Source: Myxococcales bacterium
GTDB lineage: Bacteria; Myxococcota_A; Bradymonadia; UBA7976; UBA1532
Direction of reading: 5' to 3'
DNA length: 64,000 nt
NCBI GenBank assembly: GCA_020633465.1
Contig: JACKDN010000008.1
Coordinates: forward strand, 186,001-250,000
Below the pieces are notes generated by a model. The model was given only the letters and a program-made list of their open reading frames with translations. It was not told the DNA's origin and did not search any database. The position numbers and the translations under genes were made by a program. This document shows positions 44,292 to 52,912 of the stretch, in pieces. Position 1 is the stretch's first letter. Each line of letters starts with the position of its first letter.

Positions 44292-47147
44292 TCACACCTC
44301 GAACGGGCCGGCCGGGCGCAGCACCAGCCGGCCGGGATCGCGCAGGGCGCGGATGGCGTACCACGCGCGCACGCCGGCGGTGGGCGGCAGCCAGCCGTCG
44401 TCGACCGGCTCGAGGGGGCGCACGCCGCCGGCCTGGTGCCACAGGGCGGCGCAGCGCGCCCGCAGGGCGTCCTCGGGCTGATCGGGATCGACCACCACCA
44501 CCGCCACGCCGTGCCCCGCCGGCTCGTCGTCGCCGGCCGGCATCTCGGCGGACGCGTCGGCGGCGCGCCCGAAGGCCGGCGCGGCGTGCATCACCAGGTG
44601 CACCGGCAGCTGGCCGCCGCCGGGCAGGGCCAAGAGCGCGCCCCCCCGCTGCACGACGGGGCCGGTGGCGACGCTCACCGCCGCGCGCACCGGCACCCCG
44701 TGGCTGAGGCAGCGCCCGTACACCGCCTGGGCGAAGCGCAGCATCCGAGGCCACAGCTCGGCCTCGGTGGCCGCGCCGCGCGCCGCGACCGCGAAGGTGT
44801 CGGCGACGTGCGAGGGGTGGACGTGCGTGCCGCCGAGCAGCCCGCGCGCCCGGCCGATGGCCTCGTGCACCGTCGCGAAGGCCAGCGCCTGATCGCGCGC
44901 GGCGCGCACGCGCACCACGTTGAACTCGCAGTAGCCCGCCACCTCGACCGCCTCGGCGGCGTCCAGCTCGGGGCCGCCGAGGGTCGCGATGGCGTCGGCC
45001 AGCCGCCAGCGATCGGGATCCGGCGCCAGCACCAGGGCCTCGGTGAGGGCGACCGCGGCGGGCGGCGGCGCGCACCCCGCGCGGGTGCGCAGATCGGCCA
45101 GCAGCCCCTCGGTGAGATCGAACACGCGGCCCAACGTCTCGCGGCTCATCGGGCCGCGCCGGAGGGCCGAGACCAACGCGCCGGCCTCGTCGGGCGGCAG
45201 GAACGGCCCTTCGGCCGGGCGGCCGCCGGCGGGCCGATGCCAGGGCGCCACCAGCTCGGGATGATCGTGCACCACGCGCACGACGTGCGGCAGGCCGGCC
45301 CGCGCCACCGCGACCAGATCGCCGACGTGCACGGCGAGGCCGTCGGGCACCAGGCACAGCGCGCGCGGGGCGCCCTCGAAGGCGCGACCGCCGCCGCTCA
45401 CCAGCGCCGCGGGCAGGCGCAGATCCATCCACAGGTCGCCCGTCGCGCGCCCGGCGGCGGCGGCGCTGCCGGCGACGGCGTTCTCGAGCGCGGCCTGATC
45501 GTCGCCGGCCAGCGCGGCGCGCAGGGCCGCCGACAGCGGAAACGCGGGGGTCCAGGCGTCGAGGAAGGCCTGCGGCAGCGGCAGCGGCACGGTGCGCAGA
45601 TCGAGCGCCGTGCGCCCCTCGACCACGCCCAGGCCGCTGAGGCGATCGGCGGCCGCCTGCTGGGCCTGCGCGGCGCGCCAGGCGTCCGCCACGCGGGCCA
45701 CCCAGGCGGTCTTCCCCTCGAACGAGGGCAGCTCGGGCGACTCGGCGGTGGGGGGCGGATCGTCGTGGCGGCGCCCCACGCGGGGGATCGCGTCGGCCGG
45801 CAGCGCCGCGCCCGCCGGCACCGCGACGGCCTCGAGCAGCGTGGCGACGATGTGGGTCATCGGGCCGCCGACCGAGGTGGTGACGCAGTGCACGCGCGGC
45901 CCGCCGCGGGTGTAGTCGGGGTGGTGGCTGGCGTGGCCCGCGGTGACGTAGGCCGGCGGGCGGACGAAGATGTGGAAGGCCTTGGCGATCTGCACCAGGC
46001 CCGAGGCGGCCAGGGCGTGACCGAAGGCGGTGAGGCCGCCGAAGGGGTTGGGCCACTCGGTCACGGCGCGCTCGAGCGCCTCGATGGGCGAGAAGCCGAG
46101 GGCCTGCAGGAACGCCAGCTCGATGGACGGGAAGGCGTCGTGCAGGACGGCGAAGGCGCTCTGCCGCACGAAGCCGTGGCCGACGCCGGTGCTGCGGCGC
46201 AGGTTCACGAGCGCCTGCCGCATGGCCTTGAGGAAGAGCAGGGGCTCGGGGCGGGCGCCGACGCGGGGATCGTCGTCTCCCTCGCCCACGCCCAGCACGC
46301 GGACGACGCGGCCGTGGCCGGTGGCGTCCAGCCACGCCCGCACCGCGCGCTCGTCGCTGGTCAACACCACCGCGCAGGCGCCGGTGGCGGCCGGCGCGAC
46401 GTGGCTGCGGCGCAGCCAGCGCGCCAGCGGGGGATCCTCGGCCGGCTCGGGGGGCGGCTCGTGCCGCATCGCCGCGCCGTACTCGGTGGCCAGGCGGCGC
46501 TTGTGCCGGGCGAGCAGCGTCGCCAGGCCGTCGGGCGACTCGATGCCGGCGGGCACGCCGTCCACGTCCAGGCAGCGGAAGCCCGAGGCGTCCGGGGCCT
46601 CGTCCATCAGCCGCGCCCACTGCGCGTCCAGCAGCGCGTCGCCGACCGGGATCATGCGCAGCCCGCCGCGCCGCTCGCCCGGATCGATCACCTGCGCCAC
46701 CGTGTGGATGGCGCGCACGCCGCCGAACATGGTCTGCCCGGCCACCACCACCGCGGTCGACGGGTGCGGCAGGCCCTGCAGCAGGCGGAAGGCCGACGCG
46801 AACAGGCCCGCGCCGGCGTCGCTGGTGCCCAGCTCGAAGCGGGCCTGGCAGCCGGGGCCCAGGCCGAGCTGGTGCTTGAGCGCCGCCGGCAGGTTGACCG
46901 CGCCGCTGGGCAGCACCGACTGATCGGCGTCGCGGCGATCGGTGTAGGGCATCGTCGTGACGAGCAGGTGCTCGATCGCCGGCGCCACCCCCGCGGGCAG
47001 GGCGGCCAGCGCGCGCCGGCCGGCCCGGGCCATCAGCGCGTCGACCGGCGGCGCCTCGACCCGCCGGGCCCGCGCGAACACCTCGCGGGGGGTCGCGACG
47101 TCCTCGGGCGCCGAATACTCGGCCGACAGGATGTAGATCGAACGCAT
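44292..47147 (-). CDS. 951-aa thiolase-superfamily fusion protein, function unknown
   Basis: Starts MRSIYILSAEYSAPEDVATP. Residues ~1-440 have the thiolase/ketosynthase layout: LLVTTMPYTDRRDADQSVLP, RFELGTSDAGAGLFASAFRL where the first catalytic Cys would be (no Cys present), VVVAGQTMFGG, then NPFGGLTAFGHALAASGLVQ corresponding to the GH-x-x-G-x-SG motif, and VHCVTTSVGGPMTHIVATLL. The other ~500 residues are not recognised; the last 200 (VAGYCEFNVVRVRAARDQAL, VRAAVSVATGPVVQRGGALL) faintly recall a class III cyclase fold. With the nucleophile missing, activity may be altered or lost. Upstream on the same strand is a 997-aa secreted protein, 54 bp away. A FabD-like gene lies divergently at 50330. 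Confidence 0.72.
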   Translation of the reverse strand: MRSIYILSAEYSAPEDVATPREVFARARRVEAPPVDALMARAGRRALAALPAGVAPAIEHLLVTTMPYTDRRDADQSVLPSGAVNLPAALKHQLGLGPGCQARFELGTSDAGAGLFASAFRLLQGLPHPSTAVVVAGQTMFGGVRAIHTVAQVIDPGERRGGLRMIPVGDALLDAQWARLMDEAPDASGFRCLDVDGVPAGIESPDGLATLLARHKRRLATEYGAAMRHEPPPEPAEDPPLARWLRRSHVAPAATGACAVVLTSDERAVRAWLDATGHGRVVRVLGVGEGDDDPRVGARPEPLLFLKAMRQALVNLRRSTGVGHGFVRQSAFAVLHDAFPSIELAFLQALGFSPIEALERAVTEWPNPFGGLTAFGHALAASGLVQIAKAFHIFVRPPAYVTAGHASHHPDYTRGGPRVHCVTTSVGGPMTHIVATLLEAVAVPAGAALPADAIPRVGRRHDDPPPTAESPELPSFEGKTAWVARVADAWRAAQAQQAAADRLSGLGVVEGRTALDLRTVPLPLPQAFLDAWTPAFPLSAALRAALAGDDQAALENAVAGSAAAAGRATGDLWMDLRLPAALVSGGGRAFEGAPRALCLVPDGLAVHVGDLVAVARAGLPHVVRVVHDHPELVAPWHRPAGGRPAEGPFLPPDEAGALVSALRRGPMSRETLGRVFDLTEGLLADLRTRAGCAPPPAAVALTEALVLAPDPDRWRLADAIATLGGPELDAAEAVEVAGYCEFNVVRVRAARDQALAFATVHEAIGRARGLLGGTHVHPSHVADTFAVAARGAATEAELWPRMLRFAQAVYGRCLSHGVPVRAAVSVATGPVVQRGGALLALPGGGQLPVHLVMHAAPAFGRAADASAEMPAGDDEPAGHGVAVVVVDPDQPEDALRARCAALWHQAGGVRPLEPVDDGWLPPTAGVRAWYAIRALRDPGRLVLRPAGPFEV

Positions 47148-47201
47148 GGTGCCACCTCGACACCACAGAGGCCGGGGGGGACGGGCAGGTCGCGGCGAAG
47201 G

Positions 47202-50195
47202 CTACTCGAGGGCGCGGGCCTCGACCGCCTCGTCGCCCCACAGGCAGGCGGCGGGGCGGCGCGCGGTGCTGCGGCCGGGCCACTCGTCGGGCCGCAGCAT
47301 GCGGTCCCAGCAGACGTCGGGGATGTCCTCGACCGGGTAGGGCATGTCCATGTCGTTGGCGCCCTCGTCGGTGAGGAAGTCGCAGTGATACACCGCGTAC
47401 AGCAGGCACATGGTGTCGTCGTTCTGGCCGTAGAGCTCGATGAGGCTCTGCACCCGCCGCTCGTCGAGCAGCGTCGTGCCCTCGTCGATGTACCCGCGGC
47501 TGGTCATGTACAGCGGCCAGCCGGGGCGGTTGTTGCCCTGCCAGTAGATGGCGTCCTCGATCGACGCCTGGGTCATGAACCGCACGACCTGCATCATGGT
47601 CCACTGGTAGTTGCGCACCCACGCCCCCGCGTTGCCCGCCGCACCGCTGAAGTTGGCCGCGTCGCGCAGATCGATCAGCGCGTCGAGGTACTGCCGGTCG
47701 GTGAGCGCGCCCTGCACGTCGAAGCCGTTCTCGGCGACGATGTCCAGGTTGGACGCAGCCAGCAGCATGCGATCGCGCAGGCGCCCCAGGAAGACCGCGC
47801 CGGGCACCTGGCCCAGCTGCAGGTAGGCGGTGATCTCGCCGGCCATCTCCTCGAGCAGGTCGCGCCCCCGCCCGTACTCGGCCTGGATCAGCAGATCGGC
47901 CGCCGGGTTCGGGTTGTAGTTCCAGTCCATCACCCACTGTTCGAAGGCGCTCTTCGCGTGGAAGTACGCCGTCTGCGCGGTGCTGAGCGCGTTGTTGTAG
48001 TCCTCGTTGCCCACCGCCGTGCGCATCAGCGCCAGCGCCTCGTCGACGATGGCGTCGTCCACCTGCTGCGCGGTGCGCTTCCACTCGGGCTGATCGGCCC
48101 GATCGAGCTGGCGCGTGTAGGCCTGCAGCAGCTCGATGTCCGAGGCCACCAGCCGCGCGGTCAGGTTGGTCAGCTCGCCCAGCTCGTCGCGCAGCGCGCC
48201 GCCCACGGCGTCCCGCGCCTGCTGCATGCGCAGCACCGCCAGCTGGGTCTGGATGACCGCGCTGCCCAGGAAGCGCGGCGTCTCGTAGGCCGTGCCCGCG
48301 ACGCGCTCGTCGGTGATGAAGCCCACCTGCGTCAGCACCGCCACCGACTGCTGCAGCCGCTGGGCGACGCCCGCCGCCAGGCCCGGGTTGGCGTCGAGCA
48401 GGTCCTGCACCCGCCCGCGCACGATCTCGGCGCCCGAGTGCAGATCGGCGTTCACCAGCCACCCGCTGGCCGTGCCCGCGTTGCCCGCGAAGTCGGTCAC
48501 GATGATCTCGAGCTCGTGCACGCCGACGCCCACCTCGCGCAGCGCCAGCTCGGCGTCGGGGTTGCACACGCCGTCGATCTGGTTCAGATCGCCGCCGCGC
48601 CGCAGCTCGCAGGCCACGTTCGCCACCACGCGGTCGCCCCGCGCGGGGTTGCCGTTGCCGTCGAAGTCGTGATCGGCCAGCACGCGCGCCTCGCCGTCGG
48701 GGTCGAGCACCACCGTCACGTTGGCGATGCCCGAGGCGACGCCGTCCGCGGCCTCCTCGCCGCCGGCGCTGAGGGCGAGCTGCTCGGCCCGCGGGAAGAT
48801 GGGGTAGGACTCGACGTCGGCCGGCGCCACGCCCTGCTGGCTGGGCACCAGCAGCACGGGCTCGGGCGGGTTGCGGTCGATGCCGAACGCGATCGACTGG
48901 TCGATGGTCTCGTTGCCGTCGGCGTCCTCGATGGCGATGCGCAGCTGATAGACGCCCTCGGCCTCGTACTGGAGCGTGATGCGGTTGCCGTCGCGCTGCA
49001 GATCGGTGGGCGGCGGCAGCACCTCGACGTTCAGCTGCCCGGCGCTGCACCCGTCGGTCACGTCCAGGGTGACCGACAGGGGGTCGTTCCCGCCGTGCCA
49101 GCCGTTCTGGGGCGCGTCGACGACCGTGATCTCGGGCACGCCGTTGTCGATGACGCTGACCTGCAGGTCGACCGAGCTGGTGTTGCCCGAGCCGTCGGTG
49201 GCGCGGTAGCGGAACACGTGGTCGCCGCGCGGCAGCAGCAGGGTGTCGGGCACGTCGTCGAAGGCGCGGTTCTCGCCGTCGGGGTTCAGGACGAAGCTGA
49301 CGTCGATGCCCGCGGCGGCGTAGCCGGCGTCCTGCCAGCTGATGATCGGCACCTCGATGTCGGCGCCCTGGGGCGACTGGCACTCGGTCTCGATGCCGCG
49401 CGGCATCTGGCCGGCGACGGCCGGGGGCTGGGTGTCGCGCACGCGGATGGTGACCGTCTCGGTGGCCTCGTTGCCGGCGGCGTCGGTGCAGACGATGTCG
49501 ACGGCCGTGTCGCCGATCGGGTAGCGCACGAGGGCGGGCGCGCGGCTGGCGTCCGGATCGGGATCGCAGGCGTCGACGCAGTCCCACTCGAGCCCGTCGA
49601 CGACCGTGCCGGTGGGCGCGACCGCCTCGGTCGGCTGACCGGCGGGCGTGGGATCGGGCACCGGCACGAAGGTGGGCGCGGTGCGGTCGACGACGTCCAC
49701 GCGGTAGCTGGTGCGCGCCTCGTTGCCGTAGCGATCGGTGGCGACGACCAGCACGTCGTAGGTGCCGAGGGGCAGGTCGACCTGCTCGCCGGCGACGTCG
49801 ATGTCCTGCGGGGGGTTGGTCTGCAGGGTGACCGTGACGGTGGGACGGGGATCGCGGTTGTCGACGACGTTCACCGCGGGCAGCGCCACGGTGGCCTCGC
49901 AGCGATCGGCCGCCGTCGGCACCACGAGATCGTCGGGGGCGGGGTTGAAGGTGGGCGGGGTCTCGTCGCGGACGCGCGCGGCGCCCACCAGGAAGCCGTG
50001 GCGCACCACCCGGTTGTTGCCCGAGGTCGCGCCGACCGCCACGCCGAGGCCGGTGTTGCCGAAGTGCTGGTAGCCGCCGCCGGTGCTCTTGCCGCCGCCG
50101 CTGCCGAAGGTCTTGGCCGGCAGCATCTGGGCGTGGGTCGCGCCCCCGAGCGCGAGCGACAGGCCTACCGCCGCCATGGCAATCCGTGCGTGCAC
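47202..50195 (-). CDS. 997-aa secreted protein with HYR/Ig-like repeats and helical C-terminal half
   Basis: Sec signal MHARIAMAAVGLSLALGGAT ending HAQ. N-terminal motif FGSGGGKSTGGGYQHFGNTG, then HYR-type Ig-like modules: TPPTFNPAPDDLVVPTAADR, VVATDRYGNEARTSYRVDVV, TAPTFVPVPDP, IVCTDAAGNEATETVTIRV, YRATDGSGNTSSVDLQVSVI and AIEDADGNETIDQSIAFGID. The D-x-x-GN-E pattern is the HYR hallmark and usually mediates adhesion. From about residue 600 the protein turns alpha-helical (VRGRVQDLLDANPGLAAGVA, TQLAVLRMQQARDAVGGALR), a different domain of unknown fold ending in a Cys/Trp-containing tail. Secreted or surface-attached. The Gly-rich motif recurs in the protein at 52137. Confidence 0.85.
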   Translation of the reverse strand: MHARIAMAAVGLSLALGGATHAQMLPAKTFGSGGGKSTGGGYQHFGNTGLGVAVGATSGNNRVVRHGFLVGAARVRDETPPTFNPAPDDLVVPTAADRCEATVALPAVNVVDNRDPRPTVTVTLQTNPPQDIDVAGEQVDLPLGTYDVLVVATDRYGNEARTSYRVDVVDRTAPTFVPVPDPTPAGQPTEAVAPTGTVVDGLEWDCVDACDPDPDASRAPALVRYPIGDTAVDIVCTDAAGNEATETVTIRVRDTQPPAVAGQMPRGIETECQSPQGADIEVPIISWQDAGYAAAGIDVSFVLNPDGENRAFDDVPDTLLLPRGDHVFRYRATDGSGNTSSVDLQVSVIDNGVPEITVVDAPQNGWHGGNDPLSVTLDVTDGCSAGQLNVEVLPPPTDLQRDGNRITLQYEAEGVYQLRIAIEDADGNETIDQSIAFGIDRNPPEPVLLVPSQQGVAPADVESYPIFPRAEQLALSAGGEEAADGVASGIANVTVVLDPDGEARVLADHDFDGNGNPARGDRVVANVACELRRGGDLNQIDGVCNPDAELALREVGVGVHELEIIVTDFAGNAGTASGWLVNADLHSGAEIVRGRVQDLLDANPGLAAGVAQRLQQSVAVLTQVGFITDERVAGTAYETPRFLGSAVIQTQLAVLRMQQARDAVGGALRDELGELTNLTARLVASDIELLQAYTRQLDRADQPEWKRTAQQVDDAIVDEALALMRTAVGNEDYNNALSTAQTAYFHAKSAFEQWVMDWNYNPNPAADLLIQAEYGRGRDLLEEMAGEITAYLQLGQVPGAVFLGRLRDRMLLAASNLDIVAENGFDVQGALTDRQYLDALIDLRDAANFSGAAGNAGAWVRNYQWTMMQVVRFMTQASIEDAIYWQGNNRPGWPLYMTSRGYIDEGTTLLDERRVQSLIELYGQNDDTMCLLYAVYHCDFLTDEGANDMDMPYPVEDIPDVCWDRMLRPDEWPGRSTARRPAACLWGDEAVEARALE

Positions 50196-50329
50196 GCCGT
50201 CCCCCCTGTCGAGCGCGCTGATGCGCCCATGAAAACCTACCGTGGCACCGTACCCGCCGGCAAGTCGCGCGGTTGGCGTCGGGCGCGCGCTCTGCCAGAC
50301 TCTCGCCGATCCGCCAACGGAGTCCCTCG

Positions 50330-51310
50330 ATGACCGACTCTCCCAACCCCCTGCTGTTCGTGTTCCCCGGCCAGGGCACCCAGTACGTGGGCATGGCCCG
50401 CGACCTGCTGGCCGCCTTCGGCGAGGCCCGCGCCGTCTACGCCGAGGCGGCCGACATCCTGGGCTACGACCTGGCCGCGCTGAGCACCGCCGGCCCCGCC
50501 GAGCGGCTCGATCAGACCGAGTTCACCCAGCCCGCCATCTTCGTCCACGGCCACGCCTGCCTCACCGTCCTGCGGGCCATCACCGGCGGCGACGCGACCC
50601 CGGGCGCGACCGCCGGCCACAGCATCGGCGAGTACAACGCGCTGGTCGCCGCCGGCGCGCTCACCTTCGCCGACGGGCTGCGCCTGGTGAAGGCGCGCGC
50701 CGAGGCCATGCAGGCCCACGGCCGCGGCGGCATGATCGCCCTGCGCGCGGGGCGCGACGACGCCCGCCGCCTGGCCCGCCGCTTCTTCTGCGCCGTCGCC
50801 GTGCTGAACTCGGACCGCCAGACGGTCGTGGGCGGCGAGGCCGCCGATCTCGATCGGCTGTCGGCCCACTGCACCGACGTCGAGCGCACCGTCCACACCC
50901 GCCTCGTCACCAGCGGCGCCTTCCACACCCACCTGATGATCGGCGCCGCCGAGGCCTTCCGCGCGGCCCTCGACGCGGCGCCCTTCCGGCCGCCCACCGC
51001 CCCCGTGCTGGCCAACAGCACCGGCGACTTCCACGCGCCCGACCCCGACAGCCTGCGCGCCAGCCTGTTCTTCCAGGTGTTCGAGCCGGTCGACTGGATG
51101 GGCTGCGTCACGCGCGCGCTGCAGGCCGGGTACACGCGCGTGGTCGAGCTGGGCGGCGGCAGCGGCGAGGGCGACGATCCCGCCACCAAGCGCCCGCGGC
51201 TCGAGTCGGTCACCCGCAGCCTGATGAAGAGCGCCGGCGTGAAGGGCGAGCGCCTGCACGGCATCAACGTCGCGTCGCTGCGCGCGACGGCCGAGGCCCT
51301 CGCCGGCTGA
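50330..51310 (+). CDS. FabD-like malonyl-CoA:ACP acyltransferase
   Basis: 326 residues. LLFVFPGQGTQYVGMARDLL opens the protein, the nucleophile elbow TAGHSIGEYNALVAAGAL holds the catalytic Ser (GHSxG), and SGAFHTHLMIGAAEAF supplies the catalytic His. Length and motif order match ACP S-malonyltransferases that load malonyl units for fatty-acid or polyketide synthesis. The Gln (FTQPAIFVHGHA) that binds the oxyanion is present. It stands apart from other fab genes, so it may serve the thiolase-like protein or an external polyketide system. Start ATG at 50330, preceded by a weak CCAACGGAG ribosome site. Possibly a trans-acting acyltransferase. Confidence 0.93.
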   Translation: MTDSPNPLLFVFPGQGTQYVGMARDLLAAFGEARAVYAEAADILGYDLAALSTAGPAERLDQTEFTQPAIFVHGHACLTVLRAITGGDATPGATAGHSIGEYNALVAAGALTFADGLRLVKARAEAMQAHGRGGMIALRAGRDDARRLARRFFCAVAVLNSDRQTVVGGEAADLDRLSAHCTDVERTVHTRLVTSGAFHTHLMIGAAEAFRAALDAAPFRPPTAPVLANSTGDFHAPDPDSLRASLFFQVFEPVDWMGCVTRALQAGYTRVVELGGGSGEGDDPATKRPRLESVTRSLMKSAGVKGERLHGINVASLRATAEALAG

Positions 51311-51358
51311 TTTGCCGTCCCGCGCCACACTTCGCCGCCCTCGCGCATCTCGACGGGC

Positions 51359-51526
51359 ATGCACGCCCTGCTCTCCATCACCGTCGGCGCCCTGCTCGGC
51401 CTCGGTTGGCACAAGGCCGTGGGCTGCCGCACCGGCGCCTGCCCCCTGACCGCCACCCCGCGGCGCGCCGCCCTGTACGGCGCCTTCGTCGGCGCCGTCT
51501 TCGCCCTGCAACGAGGTATCCCATGA
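51359..51526 (+). CDS. Small DUF6132-like protein, 55 aa
   Basis: A short reading frame: MHALLSITVGALLGLGWHKA, then VGCRTGACPLTATPRRAALY, then GAFVGAVFALQRGIP. The C-x4-C-P-L-T pattern between two short hydrophobic helices matches the DUF6132 group (CTSGTCPIT-type). Its ATGA stop overlaps the DUF302 start by 4 bp, supporting that it is real and translated together. Membrane or lipid-associated; function unknown, though neighbours in other genomes are often sulfur or redox proteins. Confidence 0.78.
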   Translation: MHALLSITVGALLGLGWHKAVGCRTGACPLTATPRRAALYGAFVGAVFALQRGIP

Positions 51527-51936
51527 GCGATCGTCCTTTCGGCACGCCGTCCTACGGCCTCACCCGCCGCCTGCCCGGCGTCACCTTCGAACAGGCGGTG
51601 GCCCGCGCCCGCGAGGCCCTGCCCAAGGAGGGCTTCGGCGTCCTGACCGAGATCGACGTCAAGGCCACGATGAAGAAGAAGCTCGACGTCGACCGGCCCG
51701 ACTACCTGATCCTGGGCGCCTGCAACCCGAAGCTGGCCCACGAGGCCCTCGGCGCCGAGCCGGCCATCGGCCTGCTGCTGCCCTGCAACGTCGTGGTCGC
51801 CACCGACACCGACGGCACGCCCGTCGTGTCGGCCATCGATCCCGTCGCGATGTTCCAGGTCGTCGGCCGCGACGACGTGCAGCCCCTCGCCGACGAGGTG
51901 AAGGCGCGCCTGCAGCGGGTGATCGACGCGCTCTGA
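51523..51936 (+). CDS. DUF302 family protein
   Basis: 137 residues. Family blocks are clear: VTFEQAVARAREALPKEGFG, VLTEIDVKATMKKKLDVDRP, YLILGACNPKLAHEALGAEP, IGLLLPCNVVVATDTDGTPV and IDPVAMFQVVGRDDVQPLAD, including the conserved Cys residues of GACNP and LLPCNV. These soluble proteins are of unknown function and are suspected to handle small ligands, sulfur or metals. Overlap with the DUF6132-like gene indicates a two-gene operon. The next 200 bp are empty apart from the leader of the 52137 gene. Confidence 0.93.
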   Translation: MSDRPFGTPSYGLTRRLPGVTFEQAVARAREALPKEGFGVLTEIDVKATMKKKLDVDRPDYLILGACNPKLAHEALGAEPAIGLLLPCNVVVATDTDGTPVVSAIDPVAMFQVVGRDDVQPLADEVKARLQRVIDAL

Positions 51937-52136
51937 CTCGGGCCCGAACCGCCCGCCCGGCGTGACCGGCGTCGCCTCCCTGGCGGGCGGGGACGGCCCC
52001 CTCGTCCGTCCCTGGGCGCGCGATGACACACGCGCGCTCAAGTCACATTCCCACCGCTCCGTTAACCCCTCAGTGAGCGGCGCTCGACGGCGCGTGGGGA
52101 CGCGCCGGGCGCCGGGACGTCGAGGGGGTTCCTCCC

Positions 52137-52862
52137 ATGAAGGCACGTGCTCTTCGGACGGCGCTGCTGTCCGCGGCGCTGTCCTGCGTCGGCCTCGCCG
52201 GCTGCGACGACGGCGGCGGTGGCGGGGGCGGCGGTGGGGGCGACGACGCCCTCGTCGACGCCGGTCCCGGGCCGCGAAATGACGCCGGTCCCCGGCCGGA
52301 CGGCGCGCCGGGGCCGGACGCGATCGTCCCGGCGGACACCGGGCCGCGGCCCGACCGGGGGCCCATCGACGACGCCGAGCCGGCGGCCGACGCGGCGCCT
52401 GGCGCGGACGGCGGCCCGCCCGCCGACGGCGGTGTCCTCGCCGATCTGGGGCCCGCCGACGACGCCGGGCCGGTCGACGACGCCGGCCCCATCGCGGACG
52501 CCGGCCCCGTCGACGACGCCGGCCCCCTCGCGGACGCCGGCCCCATCGCGGACGCCGGCCCCGTGGACGACGCCGGGCCCGGGCTCGACGCCGCGGCCGA
52601 CGACGCGGCGGTGATGCCGGTCGACGCCGATCTGCCCGTTCCCGACGCCGCCCCCGACGCCGGCGGCACCGACGACGCCGGCATCTCGCCCGAGGCGCCG
52701 CCCCGCGGCGTCGTGCTGACCGCCGGCGGCGGCACCGGCGAGGGCGACGCCCACCGCCTGCTGCTGGGCATCGGCGCCCCGCAGCCCATGGGGCGCGGCG
52801 CCGGCGAGGGCGTCCGCCTGCACCTCGGCCCGCTGCCCGCGCCCGCCCCGGAGGCGCCCTGA
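52137..52862 (+). CDS. Asp-Ala-Gly-Pro repeat lipoprotein
   Basis: 241 residues. Signal MKARALRTALLSAALSCVGL with lipobox GLAGC, ten consecutive Gly, then ~120 residues built almost only of Asp, Ala, Gly, Pro and Val in 3-5-residue periods (DDAGPV, DAGPIA). The C-terminal ~45 residues are different: RGVVLTAGGGTGEGDAHRLL, LGIGAPQPMGRGAGEGVRLH, LGPL, a Gly-rich beta motif also visible at the N-terminus of the protein at 47202. The linker probably extends the small terminal module from the outer membrane. Its stop overlaps an upstream in-frame ATG of the tail-fibre gene by 1 bp, so the two are coexpressed. Confidence 0.85.
   Translation: MKARALRTALLSAALSCVGLAGCDDGGGGGGGGGGDDALVDAGPGPRNDAGPRPDGAPGPDAIVPADTGPRPDRGPIDDAEPAADAAPGADGGPPADGGVLADLGPADDAGPVDDAGPIADAGPVDDAGPLADAGPIADAGPVDDAGPGLDAAADDAAVMPVDADLPVPDAAPDAGGTDDAGISPEAPPRGVVLTAGGGTGEGDAHRLLLGIGAPQPMGRGAGEGVRLHLGPLPAPAPEAP
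52449..52577 (+). repeat. Tandem repeat coding DDAGP/ADAGP units
   Basis: Approximately seven 18-bp units with alternating second positions (DDAGPV, DDAGPI, ADAGPV, DDAGPL, ADAGPI, ADAGPV, DDAGPG). Recombination-prone, could vary in copy number between strains. The repeats are contiguous and coding, with no spacers. Confidence 0.85.
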
Positions 52863-52912
52863 TGTCCACGCACCCGACCGCCCTGCGAACCCCCCGACGG
52901 GAGACGAACGCC

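Noticed and set aside
44436..50333. A 1965-codon open frame on the plus strand opposite the thiolase-like and HYR genes
   Set aside because: It is the antisense shadow of two genes with recognised motifs; its translation is His/Arg/Gly/Ala-rich without any domain, as usual for antisense frames at 73% GC.
52449..52577. Short regularly spaced repeats considered as a CRISPR array
   Set aside because: The 18-bp units are contiguous, have no spacers and translate in frame to DDAGP-type hexapeptides.
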